This document shows positions 42,595 through 51,678 of a stretch of 64,000 bases of DNA, piece after piece. Each line of letters opens with the position of its first letter. The stretch's first letter is position 1. Under the pieces are notes generated by a model that searched no databases, was not told where the DNA came from, and was given only the letters and a program-made list of their open reading frames with translations. The DNA comes from an uncultured Atopobiaceae bacterium (GTDB lineage: Bacteria > Actinomycetota > Coriobacteriia > Coriobacteriales > Atopobiaceae). Position numbers and translations under genes: made by a program. The stretch spans positions 1-64,000 of the forward strand of contig CALUNW010000009.1 of assembly GCA_944322145.1 (NCBI GenBank), written 5' to 3'.

Positions 42595-43272
42595 ATGCAG
42601 GAATGCGTGCTCAGCACCGACCGCCGGAGCGTGCGCACCCGCGCCGCCCTGCGTCGCGCCCTCGCCGAGGAGATCTCCGCGACCGGGGACCTCTCGCGCG
42701 TGACCGTCACCGCGGTCACCGAGCGTGCCGGCGTCACGCGCCGGACCTTCTACTCGCACTTCCGCGACATCCCCGACCTCGTCCGCCAGATTGAGGGCGA
42801 GACCCTCGCGGAGTTTCGCGCCCCGCTCGCGCGCCTGGCCGCCTGCCACCTCGACGACCTGCGCGCCGCCCTTGCCCACGGCGAGCCCGCCCCCGGCGCG
42901 GAGGCCCTGCTCAGAGCCGTCCGCGAGCGCGGCGACTACCTGCGCCCGCTGCTCGGCAACGGCGGCGACCCCGCCTTCGCCGAGCGCATCAAGGCCCTCG
43001 TGCACGAGGTCGTGGGCATGCGCGCGGTTGACGGGCTCGACCTGCGCGCGTTTGGCCCGCTCTTTGACTACTACCTCGCGTTTGCCATCTCGGCCGAGGT
43101 CGGCGTGCTCCTGCGCTGGCTCGACGGCGGCATGCGCGAGAGCGTTCCCACGATGGCGCGCCTCATGACCGCGCTCATGTTCGTGCGCCCAGGAGACCTC
43201 TACGACGACCCCATCGAACTCGACATACCCAGCTTCGCGTTTGCCGCGCTGTGCTCCGAGGAGGACCAATGA
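42595..43272 (+). CDS. TetR family regulator of the activase gene
   Basis: A 225-residue TetR protein: helix-turn-helix VTVTAVTERAGVTRRTFYSHFRD (about 36-58, written here in part as RAGVTRRTFYSHF) and a helical ligand domain. ATG 42595 follows a CACCCTCCACATG context with a weak ribosome site; longer in-frame starts run back through the palindromic array and are unlikely. It overlaps the large activase gene by 4 bases, so it probably controls it; the ligand is unknown but could be an acyl-CoA. Confidence 0.88.
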   Translation: MQECVLSTDRRSVRTRAALRRALAEEISATGDLSRVTVTAVTERAGVTRRTFYSHFRDIPDLVRQIEGETLAEFRAPLARLAACHLDDLRAALAHGEPAPGAEALLRAVRERGDYLRPLLGNGGDPAFAERIKALVHEVVGMRAVDGLDLRAFGPLFDYYLAFAISAEVGVLLRWLDGGMRESVPTMARLMTALMFVRPGDLYDDPIELDIPSFAFAALCSEEDQ

Positions 43273-46200
43273 GTAAGACCGCCGCATCCATCCAGGCCGA
43301 GAAGAACGCGCGCGCCCACAAGCCGCTCGAGCTCAAGCAGGACGGCGCCGAGCTCTCCCCGGCGCGCCCCGCGGACTTCTCCCACGCTCACCTGCGCCTC
43401 GGCATCGACGTGGGCTCCACCACCGTCAAGCTCGCCGTCATCGACGACTCCGACAACCTCGTCTACGCCAACTACGAGCGTCACCACACCGACATCCGCG
43501 CCACGGCCAAGGAGCTCTTCGCCCGCGCGCGCAAGGTGATCGGCACGGCGCCCATGCGCGTCTCGATCACCGGCTCCGGCGGCATGCTGCTCGCCAACTG
43601 GCTGGGCCTCGAGTTTGTCCAGGAGGTCATCGCCTCCAAGCGCGCCGTCGAGACGCTCATCCCGCAGACCGACTGCGCCATCGAGCTGGGCGGCGAGGAC
43701 GCCAAGATCATCTACTTCGACAATGGCATCGAGCAGCGCATGAACGGCACCTGCGCCGGCGGCACGGGCGCCTTCATCGACCAGATGGCCAGCCTGCTGC
43801 ACACCGACGCCTCCGGCCTGAACGAGCTCGCCAAGGGCGCAACGCAGATCCACCCCATCGCCTCCCGCTGCGGCGTCTTCGCCAAGTCCGACGTCCAGCC
43901 GCTGCTCAACGAGGGCGCCAAGCCCGCCGACATCGCGGCCTCCATCTTCCAGGCCGTCGCCAACCAGACGGTCTCGGGCCTGGCGTGCGGCCATCCCATC
44001 CGCGGCCACGTCGCGTTTCTCGGCGGCCCGCTCCAGTACCTCTCGGAGCTCCGCAAGCGCTTCTACCTCACGCTCAACCTCGACGACGAGCACATCATCG
44101 TGCCCGAGAACGCGCACCTCTTTGTGGCCACGGGCGCGGCGCTTGCCGGCGAGTCCGAGAAGTACGTCACCTTCGACGAGGTTATCCAGCTGCTGGAGAA
44201 CCTGAAGGACGTCCAGGGCTCCGAGGTCGCGCGCCTCGAGCCGCTCTTTGAGTCCGAGGCGGATTACGAGGAGTTCAAGGAGCGCCACGACAAGCAGGTC
44301 GTGCCCAAGGGCGACTTCGCGAGCTACCAGGGTCGCGTGTTCATCGGCATCGACGCCGGCTCCACCACGATGAAGGCGGCCGTCGTCGGCGAGGGCGGCG
44401 AGCTCCTCTACACCTGGTACGGCAACAACAACGGCGACGTCCTCGGCACCGCGCGCACCATCATGGACGACATCTACGACAAGATGCCCGCCGGCTGCAC
44501 GATCGGCCACGTGACCACCACCGGCTACGGCGAGCAGATCCTCATCGAGGCCCTGCGCGCGGACTCCGGCGAGATCGAGACCGTCGCGCACCTGCGCGGC
44601 GCCAAGGCCTTTGTCCCGGGCGTCGAGTTCATCCTCGACATCGGCGGCCAGGACATGAAGTGCCTGCAGGTCAGAGACGGTGTCATCGAGCACATCATGC
44701 TCAACGAGGCCTGCTCCTCGGGCTGCGGCAGCTTCATCGAGAGCTTCGCGGTGTCCATGAACATGTCCGTCCAGGAGTTCGCGCAGGCGGCCACGCGCGC
44801 CAAGAGCCCGGTCGACCTGGGCAGCCGCTGCACCGTCTTCATGAACTCCCGCGTCAAGCAGGCGCAGAAGGAGGGCGCGACCATCGGCGACGTGGCGGCG
44901 GGCCTGTCCTACTCCGTCATCAAGAACGCCCTGTTCAAGGTCATCAAGCTGCGCGACTTCGACGAGATCGGCAAGTACTGCGTCGTCCAGGGCGGCACCT
45001 TCATGTCCGACGCCACCCTGCGCGCCTTCGAGCTGCTCACCGGCCGCGACGTCATCCGCCCGGACATCGCCGGCGCGATGGGTGCCTACGGCGCCGCCCT
45101 TCTCGCCCGCGACCGCGCCGGCGTGGCCGGGACCTCCCGCCTGCTCTCCCGCGAGGAGATCGACAACCTCCAGGTCAAGCACACCAACGTCCACTGCGGG
45201 CGCTGCTCCAACAACTGCCTGCTCACGATCAACGACTTTGGCGGCGGCCGTCGCTTCATCACGGGCAACCGCTGCGAGAAGGGCGCCGGCGGCAGCCGCG
45301 CCAAGAAAAATGACGCCCCCAACCTCTTTGACTTCAAGAACAAGCTGCTCTTTGACCGTCCGGTGCTCTCCCCGGAGGAGGCGCCCCGCGGCACCGTGGG
45401 CATCCCGCGCGCGCTCAACATGTACGAGAACTACCCGTTCTGGCACGCGTTCTTCACCAAGCTGGGCTTCTCGGTCATGCTGTCCGACCAGACCTCCGCG
45501 GCGACGTACGACGCCGGCATCGAGTCCATGCCCTCCGAGAGCGTGTGCTACCCGGCCAAGCTCTCCCACGGCCACATCATGAACCTGCTGGAAAAGGACC
45601 CGGACTTCATCTGGATGCCCTGCATCCGCTGGGAGCGCCAGGAGGACGAGGGAGCGACCAACCACTACAACTGCCCGATCGTCATGAGCTACCCGCAGGC
45701 GCTCGGCCTCAACGTCGACGAGCTCGGCGAGGGCTCCAGGGTCGAGTTCCTCTCGCCCTTCATCCCCTACGACAAGAAGAGGGAGCTCAAGCGCCGCCTC
45801 TACGAGCTCGTGGTCGAGCAGCGCGAGAAGGACGCCGCCGAGGGCCGCGGCCGCGTGCGCGGCGAGCACATCACCCGCACCGAGATCGACGCCGCCGTCA
45901 ACGCCGCCTGGGAGGCCGACCTCGCGTTCAAGGACGCCATGCACCGCGCGGGCGACGAGGCCCTGCGCTGGATCGAGGAGCACGACGCCCACGGCATCGT
46001 CCTCGCCGGCCGCCCCTACCACAACGACCCCGAGATCAACCACGCCATCCCGGAGCTCGTGCACTCGTTCGGCTTTGCCGTGCTCACCGAGGACTCCGTG
46101 GCGCACAAGGTCAGGCCCGAGCGTCCCATCCGCGTCATCGACCAGTGGATGTTCCACAGCCGCCTGTACCGCGCGGCGCGCTTCGTGGTCTCCCGCAACG

Positions 46201-47897
46201 ACCTCGATCTCATTCAGCTCTTCTCGTTTGGCTGCGGCCTTGACGCCCTGACCACCGACCAGGTCCAGGAGATCCTCGAGGCCTCCGGCAAGATCTACAC
46301 CGTCCTCAAGATCGACCAGGTGTCCAACCTCGGTGCCGCGCGCATCCGTATCCGCTCGCTCATGGCCGCGCTCAAGGAGCAGCGCGAGGAGCTGCGCCGC
46401 GCCGCGTCCCAGGGCAAGATCCGCGAGGTCGAGCCCGTGAGCGTCCGCAACGCCGACGGCTCGCTCGAGCGCGCCCGCGCCACCGCGCCCGGCCGCGTGC
46501 CCGTCTACCGCGAGGCCGCCAGCGCCGCCTTCGAGAAGGTCCGCTACACCGAGGACATGCAGAAGGCGGGCTACACCATCCTCGTGCCGCAGATGGCGCC
46601 GATTCACTTTGACCTGCTCGAGGTTCTTCTCAAGAGCGCGGGCTTCAACGTGGTGCTGCTGCCGTCCGTGGACCAGGGCGCCGTGGAGGCCGGCCTCAAG
46701 TACGTCAACAACGACATCTGCTACCCGTCCATCCTGGTCACGGGCCAGATCATGGAGGCGGTGCTCTCCGGTGAGTACGACCTCTCCCGCACCGCCGTCA
46801 TCATCACCCAGACCGGCGGCGGCTGCCGTGCCACCAACTACATCGCGCTCATCCGCAAGGCCCTCAAGGACTCCGGCCACCCCGAGGTCCCGGTGATCTC
46901 GCTCACCGCGGCCTCCGGCCTGGACGAGAAGAACCCGGGCTTCTCCATCTTCAAGCCCGAGATCCTGGTCAAGGCGGTCTACGCCCTGCTCTACGGCGAC
47001 CTCATCATGCAGCTGCTCTACCGCTGCCGCCCCTACGAGGCCGAGCCCGGTGCCGCCGACGCGCTCTACGACCGCATGATGGCCGAGGCCAAGGGCCTCA
47101 TCGCCTCCTCCACGGCGTCGCGCGGTCGCTTCTACCAGCTCTGCCAGCGCACCATCGACGCCTTCGAGGCGCTGCCGCTGGAGAACGACCGCTCCAAGCC
47201 GCGCGTGGGCGTGGTGGGCGAGATCCTCGTCAAGTTCCACCCCACGGCCAACAACCAGGTGGTCAAGGTCATCGAGCAGGAGGGCTGCGAGGCCAACGTG
47301 CCCGGTCTGGTTGACTTCTTCCTGTTTGGCATGACCAACGCGATCAACACCAACGCCGAGCTGGGCACCAAGGCCACGAGCCGCCTCACGCACATGGCCG
47401 GCATCAAGCTCATCGAGGGCTTCCGCGAGCCCATCAACAAGATGCTCGCCAAGACCACGCGCTTCCAGACCTACCCCGACATCTTCGAGCTGGCCGCCAA
47501 GGCCGAGCAGGTGCTGTCGCTGTGCAACACGATGGGCGAGGGCTGGCTGCTCACGGCCGAGATGGTGGACCTCATCGAGACCGGCACGCCCAACATCGTC
47601 TGCTGCTCGCCGTTTGCGTGCCTGCCCAACCACGTGGTCGGCAAGTCCGTGATCAAGCGCCTGCGCCAGATGCACCCCGAGAGCAACATCGTTGCCGTGG
47701 ACTACGACCCGGGCGCCTCCGAGGTCAACCAGCTCAACCGCATCAAGCTCATGATCTCCGTGGCAAAGGAGAACTACCGCACCAACCGCGACGGCTTCAA
47801 GCTGGAGAATCCCGACGACCCCACGCGCGGCGGCGAGGACTTTGGCCCCATCCACCTCTCCGACGAGCAGCTCGCGAAGCTGAACAGCCTCAAGTAG
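43269..47897 (+). CDS. Large 2-hydroxyacyl-CoA dehydratase-type activase (HgdC-HgdC-DUF2229 fusion)
   Basis: A 1,542-residue cytoplasmic protein. Two BcrAD/BadFG ATPase domains lie in tandem: domain 1 from about residue 43 (IDVGSTTVKLAV; GTCAGGTGAFIDQMA with the cluster Cys) and domain 2 from about 357 (IDAGSTTMKAAVV; ACSSGCGSFIESFA). Around residue 642 comes CGRCSNNCLL, then DUF2229 from about 710 (IPRALNMYENYPFWHAFF) and a C-terminal HgdB-like dehydratase half with several Cys (DICYPSILVTGQ; GGGCRATNYIALI; CSPFACLPNHV). Classic HgdC is about 260 residues and homodimeric with one Cys per chain, so this fusion may supply both halves. The physiological reaction is unknown. Confidence 0.9.
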   Translation: MSKTAASIQAEKNARAHKPLELKQDGAELSPARPADFSHAHLRLGIDVGSTTVKLAVIDDSDNLVYANYERHHTDIRATAKELFARARKVIGTAPMRVSITGSGGMLLANWLGLEFVQEVIASKRAVETLIPQTDCAIELGGEDAKIIYFDNGIEQRMNGTCAGGTGAFIDQMASLLHTDASGLNELAKGATQIHPIASRCGVFAKSDVQPLLNEGAKPADIAASIFQAVANQTVSGLACGHPIRGHVAFLGGPLQYLSELRKRFYLTLNLDDEHIIVPENAHLFVATGAALAGESEKYVTFDEVIQLLENLKDVQGSEVARLEPLFESEADYEEFKERHDKQVVPKGDFASYQGRVFIGIDAGSTTMKAAVVGEGGELLYTWYGNNNGDVLGTARTIMDDIYDKMPAGCTIGHVTTTGYGEQILIEALRADSGEIETVAHLRGAKAFVPGVEFILDIGGQDMKCLQVRDGVIEHIMLNEACSSGCGSFIESFAVSMNMSVQEFAQAATRAKSPVDLGSRCTVFMNSRVKQAQKEGATIGDVAAGLSYSVIKNALFKVIKLRDFDEIGKYCVVQGGTFMSDATLRAFELLTGRDVIRPDIAGAMGAYGAALLARDRAGVAGTSRLLSREEIDNLQVKHTNVHCGRCSNNCLLTINDFGGGRRFITGNRCEKGAGGSRAKKNDAPNLFDFKNKLLFDRPVLSPEEAPRGTVGIPRALNMYENYPFWHAFFTKLGFSVMLSDQTSAATYDAGIESMPSESVCYPAKLSHGHIMNLLEKDPDFIWMPCIRWERQEDEGATNHYNCPIVMSYPQALGLNVDELGEGSRVEFLSPFIPYDKKRELKRRLYELVVEQREKDAAEGRGRVRGEHITRTEIDAAVNAAWEADLAFKDAMHRAGDEALRWIEEHDAHGIVLAGRPYHNDPEINHAIPELVHSFGFAVLTEDSVAHKVRPERPIRVIDQWMFHSRLYRAARFVVSRNDLDLIQLFSFGCGLDALTTDQVQEILEASGKIYTVLKIDQVSNLGAARIRIRSLMAALKEQREELRRAASQGKIREVEPVSVRNADGSLERARATAPGRVPVYREAASAAFEKVRYTEDMQKAGYTILVPQMAPIHFDLLEVLLKSAGFNVVLLPSVDQGAVEAGLKYVNNDICYPSILVTGQIMEAVLSGEYDLSRTAVIITQTGGGCRATNYIALIRKALKDSGHPEVPVISLTAASGLDEKNPGFSIFKPEILVKAVYALLYGDLIMQLLYRCRPYEAEPGAADALYDRMMAEAKGLIASSTASRGRFYQLCQRTIDAFEALPLENDRSKPRVGVVGEILVKFHPTANNQVVKVIEQEGCEANVPGLVDFFLFGMTNAINTNAELGTKATSRLTHMAGIKLIEGFREPINKMLAKTTRFQTYPDIFELAAKAEQVLSLCNTMGEGWLLTAEMVDLIETGTPNIVCCSPFACLPNHVVGKSVIKRLRQMHPESNIVAVDYDPGASEVNQLNRIKLMISVAKENYRTNRDGFKLENPDDPTRGGEDFGPIHLSDEQLAKLNSLK

Positions 47898-47947
47898 CTA
47901 AGCGGGGAGGGCGGTTGCGCGACGATCCGCCCTCCTCCGAAGCGCAT

Positions 47948-48080
47948 TTCATTTGTAGGGTACTTTTTGGGCGCCAGCCCAAGTACCCTACAAATGAAAA
48001 AGCGAGAAAGCGCAGGTTAATCAATTGCTACTCCGTGGGTCGTACTTGACGAGGCTCTGAAAAAGTACCCTACAAATGAA
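47948..48080. repeat. Three AAGTACCCTACAAATGAA units
   Basis: An inverted copy at 47948-47965 faces a direct copy at 47981-47998 (hairpin after the activase stop), and a second direct copy is at 48063-48080, 82 bp further. The spacer contains GCGAGAAAGCGCAGGT, which resembles the cores of the 22-bp-period arrays. Confidence 0.75.
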
Positions 48081-48105
48081 CCCGGCCAGCTTCGTTGCCC
48101 GGGTT

Positions 48106-48183
48106 GAACGCCGAGTAAGAGTTATCTGCCAAAACCGGGCCATTTTCAGGGCGGGTTTGGCAGATTTCTCTTACTCGGCGTTC
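48106..48183. repeat. Nested inverted repeat GAACGCCGAGTAAGAG / CTCTTACTCGGCGTTC
   Basis: Outer arms 48106-48121 and 48168-48183 are exact 16-bp complements. Inside, ATCTGCCAAA (48124-48133) pairs with TTTGGCAGAT (48156-48165). It lies just upstream of the HAD gene and may terminate transcription from the activase or act as an operator. Confidence 0.75.
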
Positions 48184-48260
48184 AGCTCGGCAAAGACGTT
48201 GCGTCGGGGACCCGCCGGGGCGCGCTATCATGGCGAGTAGAACGTCGGGAAGGGAGCGCA

Positions 48261-49082
48261 ATGGTCAAGCTGGTCTTTGTGGACATGGACGACACGTTCG
48301 TCGCGCCGGACAAGACCATCCCAGCGGACAACCTGCGCATCCTCGACGTCGCCCACGAGCGCGGCGTCCAGTTCGTCCCCTGCACGGGAAGGAGCCTGCG
48401 CGGGCTCCCGCAGCAGCTCATCTCGCACCCGTGCGTGCGCTACGCCGTCTGCAGCGGCGGCGCGCTTGTCTTTGACCTGAGCTCGGGGGAGGTCGTCCAC
48501 CGCGAGCCCATCGAGAAGGACATCGTGCGCGCGCTCTATGACGACGTGCGTGACCAGCGCATCACCTTCGACCTCACCACCGACGAAGGCGTCGTCGCCT
48601 CCTCCGATCGCTGGCCCCTCTACTACGAGGCGGCGCTCGACGACGCCACGCGCGCCATGGTCATCTCACAGCGCACGCGCTTCGAGGGGACTACGGGCCA
48701 GCTCATCGAGCGGTCCGCGCGCATCTACCGCGTCAACGTGCTCTACGTCGACGATGCCGGTCGTCAGGCGGTGTGGGATGCCGTCGACGCGCGCCCGGAG
48801 CTCTGCCGCACCTCCTCGATCCCGGTGAACGTGGAGATCACGAGCGTCCGCGCCACCAAGGGCACGGCGCTGACCTGGCTCTGCGGGCACCTTGGCATCT
48901 CTCCCGCGGATGCGGTGGCCATTGGCGACTCAAGCAACGACCTCGCCATGATCGAGGCGGCGGGTGACGGCGTGGCAATGGGCAACGCTTCACCCGAGGT
49001 CAAGGCAGCCGCCGACCACGTCGCCCCGCCGTGCGGCGAGGCCGGCGTGGCGCGCTACCTGGAGCCGATGCTGCGAGGGTGA
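48261..49082 (+). CDS. HAD superfamily (Cof-type) phosphatase
   Basis: A 273-residue HAD hydrolase of the Cof/YidA class: motif I VDMDDTF, the CTGRS motif II region, a cap domain in the middle, Lys of ATKGTAL, and motif IV GDSSNDLAMIEAAGDGVAMGNAS. It probably dephosphorylates a sugar phosphate or nucleotide in the cytoplasm. It is closely similar in its first 80 residues (FVPCTGR, GLPxxL, HPCVRYAVC) to the HAD gene at 55945, so the two are likely duplicates. GGGAAGGAGCG is the ribosome site. Confidence 0.92.
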   Translation: MVKLVFVDMDDTFVAPDKTIPADNLRILDVAHERGVQFVPCTGRSLRGLPQQLISHPCVRYAVCSGGALVFDLSSGEVVHREPIEKDIVRALYDDVRDQRITFDLTTDEGVVASSDRWPLYYEAALDDATRAMVISQRTRFEGTTGQLIERSARIYRVNVLYVDDAGRQAVWDAVDARPELCRTSSIPVNVEITSVRATKGTALTWLCGHLGISPADAVAIGDSSNDLAMIEAAGDGVAMGNASPEVKAAADHVAPPCGEAGVARYLEPMLRG

Positions 49083-49095
49083 GCCTCTCTGGCCT

Positions 49096-49701
49096 CTAGA
49101 GCATCACCCAGGGCAGGCGCGACTCGGGCACCATGATGCCCAAGAGGACGATGAGCGTGACGGCGATGATCGCGCCGAGCACGAACTGCATGATGACGTT
49201 GCCGGTGTTGCGTCCGGCCTTGCGCTTGATGACGAAGGCGGTCTGGGAGCCGTCGGCAGCCTCGAGCGCGTCGCGGAACGCCTTGGCGCGCTGCGCGCGC
49301 GGGCCGCGGCGCTGCCAGACGAGGGCGAGCAGCCCCACGATCAGGACGGCCTCGGTGACGCGGATGGCGATCTGCAGCGCGTCCGGGTCGGTGTGGGAGA
49401 GGGCGATGAGGACGAGGGCGCAGGCGGCGGTCACGACGGAGACGACGCCCATGACGGCCGTCTCGTAGGTCTCGGTCCCCTCGATGACCTTGACCATGAG
49501 CTCCTCGTCCTTCTCGATGAGGCGCGGAATCTTGACCTTGAGGGCCATGGCGAGCGAGAGCAGCTGCTCCTGACCGGGGAACTCCTGGCCGCTCTCCCAC
49601 GCGGCGACGGTCTCCTGGCTCACGCCTGCCTTCTCCGCCAGCTTGGCCTGCGACCAGCCGCGCCCCTCGCGCAGCTTGGTGACCGTGGACCCAAACTCCA
49701 T
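49096..49701 (-). CDS. XRE-type helix-turn-helix protein with membrane helices
   Basis: A 201-residue protein: N-terminal XRE domain (LREGRGWSQAKLAEKAGVSQ, then AAWESGQEFPGQEQLL), a linker, and three hydrophobic segments (AVMGVVSVVTAACALVLIAL, VTEAVLIVGLLALVW and NVIMQFVLGAIIAVTLIVLL). Such proteins look like membrane-tethered DNA-binding regulators. It is divergent from the aldolase-PTS operon across a 400-bp AT-rich gap, so it might regulate that operon; this is inferred from position only. Confidence 0.85.
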   Translation of the reverse strand: MEFGSTVTKLREGRGWSQAKLAEKAGVSQETVAAWESGQEFPGQEQLLSLAMALKVKIPRLIEKDEELMVKVIEGTETYETAVMGVVSVVTAACALVLIALSHTDPDALQIAIRVTEAVLIVGLLALVWQRRGPRAQRAKAFRDALEAADGSQTAFVIKRKAGRNTGNVIMQFVLGAIIAVTLIVLLGIMVPESRLPWVML

Positions 49702-50102
49702 GCCAGCTCCTGTCGTAGGGGGCCTGTGTTGGGCACATTCTTGCGCATAAGTATGGAGAAAAGATGAAGAATAGAATCAGATACTCAAATAATATTCATA
49801 AAAAGAAAAAGAATATGCAAACATAAATGAGACTTAAGTAGTGCTACTTCGGAACAAATCTGCCGCATCATTTCAGGTTGAGCTTATCACAGGATTACAA
49901 ATCGAGTAATGAGATGCTGCTCAATATGGGCGATTTACGAAAACCACAGATAAACGGGCCGTCTCATCAAGAGCTGCCTTCGTGCCGACCTGAATTCCTC
50001 TGACGGTCTCGATATGCAAAAATTGTGAAGTAACGCCAAATTTTGAAAACAGAATATGCAGACCTAGAATCTCACCAACGGAATCGGACAGAGGAGGCAG
50101 GT
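49702..50102. promoter_or_regulatory. AT-rich gap before the aldolase-PTS operon
   Basis: No gene. Base composition is clearly AT-rich compared with the rest of the window. ATATGCAA-like motifs recur near 49813 (GAATATGCAAAC), 50011 (GATATGCAAAAA) and 50052 (GAATATGCAGAC), possible regulator sites. AGAGGAGGCAGGT at the right end is the ribosome site for the aldolase. Confidence 0.5.
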
Positions 50103-50723
50103 ATGTGCGAGCTCGTTCTTCCCAAGGTGACCGTCATTCTCCGCGGCTATGAGACCAAGCAGGTCCTCACCGTCGTGGAGCAGCTCGTCGGCACCAAGGT
50201 CAACTCCATCGAGGTGGCCAGCAACTCCCCGCACGCGATGGAGTCGATCGCGGCGGCGCGCAAGGAGTTTGGCGCCGAGGTCCACGTGGGTGCCGGCACG
50301 GTGAAGAACGCCGAGCTCGCTCGCCAGGCCATCGCCGCCGGGGCCGAGTTCATGCTCTCGCCGATCATGTTCACCCAGGAGATCTTCGACCTCGCCAAGG
50401 AGGCCGGCGTCATCACCGTCCCCGCCGCCTTCAGCCCCACCGAGATCCAGAAGATGATCGACATGGGCGCCGACATTGTGAAGGTCTTCCCGGCCGGCCA
50501 GCTCGGCCCGGACTACCTCAAGGCCGTCCAGGCGCCGCTCGGCAAGCTGCCGCTCATGGTCGTCGGCGGCGTGAACGTCGCGAACGTCCAGTCCTACTTC
50601 GACAAGGGAGCCACCTACGCGGGCATCGGCTCCGGCATCTTCGATCCCGCCGACATCGAGGCGTGCGACGCCCCCAAGCTCGCCGCGTCGATCAAGAAGC
50701 TCGAGGAGAGCGTCGTCTGGTAA
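50103..50723 (+). CDS. KDPG/KDPGal-type aldolase
   Basis: It splits a 2-keto-3-deoxy-6-phospho-sugar acid into pyruvate and glyceraldehyde-3-P. The 206-residue TIM-barrel protein has VILRG (phosphate Arg14), SIEVASNS with E37, VGAGTV, the Schiff-base K127 in DIVKVFPA, and VVGGVN. KDPG aldolases have E-V-T-L-R-T at the E37 segment; here N41 replaces the Arg, as in 2-keto-3-deoxy-6-phosphogalactonate aldolase (IPLNSP). This points to a galactonate-type substrate. First gene of an operon with a galactitol-type PTS and an IlvD/Edd dehydratase. Confidence 0.9.
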   Translation: MCELVLPKVTVILRGYETKQVLTVVEQLVGTKVNSIEVASNSPHAMESIAAARKEFGAEVHVGAGTVKNAELARQAIAAGAEFMLSPIMFTQEIFDLAKEAGVITVPAAFSPTEIQKMIDMGADIVKVFPAGQLGPDYLKAVQAPLGKLPLMVVGGVNVANVQSYFDKGATYAGIGSGIFDPADIEACDAPKLAASIKKLEESVVW

Positions 50724-50765
50724 CGGGTCGCACACGCGGCCCCCAAAACAGAGAAGGAGAAGAGC

Positions 50766-51230
50766 ATGGCAGATCTGAGCTTTGACAGCTCCCTCGTCGT
50801 CCGCATCGACGAGGAGGGCCTCAGCTGCGAGGACGTGGAGCGCCGCCTGGCGGGCGTCCTCGAGGAGCAGGGCTACGTGAAGGACACCTACGCCCAGGCG
50901 ATCGTCGACCGCGAGGCGAACTTCCCGACCGCGCTCGACATGGGCGGCCTCAACGTCGCCATCCCGCACTGCGACGTCGTGAACGTCAACAAGGCGGCCA
51001 TGTGCATGGGCGTCCTGGCCAACCCCGTCGACTGGCACAAGATGGACGAGCCCGATGAGACCTGCAAGGTCTCCGTCGTGTGCATGCTGGCCCTCACCGA
51101 GGCCCACGCCCACCTCGAGATGCTCCAGAAGGTCATCGCCTTCGTCCAGGACCAGGAGCTCGTCGGCAAGGTCATCGCGGCACAGGACGCCGACGAGGTC
51201 TTCTCGCTCGCCGGCTCGCTGCTCGTCTAG
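50766..51230 (+). CDS. PTS EIIA component, galactitol/fructose type
   Basis: A 154-residue PTS_EIIA_2 protein that passes phosphate from HPr to EIIB. The phosphoryl-accepting His68 lies in VAIPHCDV, and CMLALTEAHAHLEMLQKV is the second conserved block. GAAGGAGAAGAGC precedes the ATG. It is encoded as a separate subunit beside separate EIIB and EIIC genes, the arrangement of the galactitol class. Confidence 0.92.
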   Translation: MADLSFDSSLVVRIDEEGLSCEDVERRLAGVLEEQGYVKDTYAQAIVDREANFPTALDMGGLNVAIPHCDVVNVNKAAMCMGVLANPVDWHKMDEPDETCKVSVVCMLALTEAHAHLEMLQKVIAFVQDQELVGKVIAAQDADEVFSLAGSLLV

Positions 51231-51306
51231 CGGCCCGTCCCACCATCAGGTAAGAGGCGCGCCACAGGGGTGCGCTCAAGGCTCTCTTTGAGAGAAAGGA
51301 ACGAAA

Positions 51307-51591
51307 ATGGCAAAGCGTGTTCTCGTGGCCTGCGGAAACGGCGTCGCCACCTCCACCGTCGTCGCCGCCAAGATCAAGGACTACTGCGCCGACCACGGCG
51401 TGGCGATCCAGGTCACCCAGTGCAAGATGCTCGAGCTCCACGACAAGGCCAACGACTACGACCTCGTGGTCACCTCCGGCAAGTTCAAGGACGCCGACGT
51501 CAAGACCCCGATCATCATGGCCATCGCCCTGCTCACCGGCATCAACGAGCAGGCCACGCTCGACAAGATCGTCGAGGCGCTCAAGGACTAG
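51307..51591 (+). CDS. PTS EIIB component, galactitol type
   Basis: A 94-residue EIIB with the phospho-cysteine loop VACGNGVATSTVVAAKI (C9), followed by KMLELHDKANDYDLVVTSGK. It hands phosphate to the sugar during transport through EIIC. GAGAAAGGAACGAAA precedes the ATG. Length and motif match GatB. A lone GTTCTTCTCG lies after the gene, at 51641. Confidence 0.92.
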   Translation: MAKRVLVACGNGVATSTVVAAKIKDYCADHGVAIQVTQCKMLELHDKANDYDLVVTSGKFKDADVKTPIIMAIALLTGINEQATLDKIVEALKD

Positions 51592-51678
51592 CTGACGCCC
51601 CGCGGACACGTCCGCTGGCGTGCGGGTCCCGTCGCCCCGCGTTCTTCTCGATCGTCCTCAATGTGAGAAAGGAAAGGC

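Noticed and set aside
43200-47855. 1,551-residue minus-strand ORF
   Set aside because: Exact antisense shadow of the activase gene; Val/Leu/Gly/Arg-rich with no motifs.
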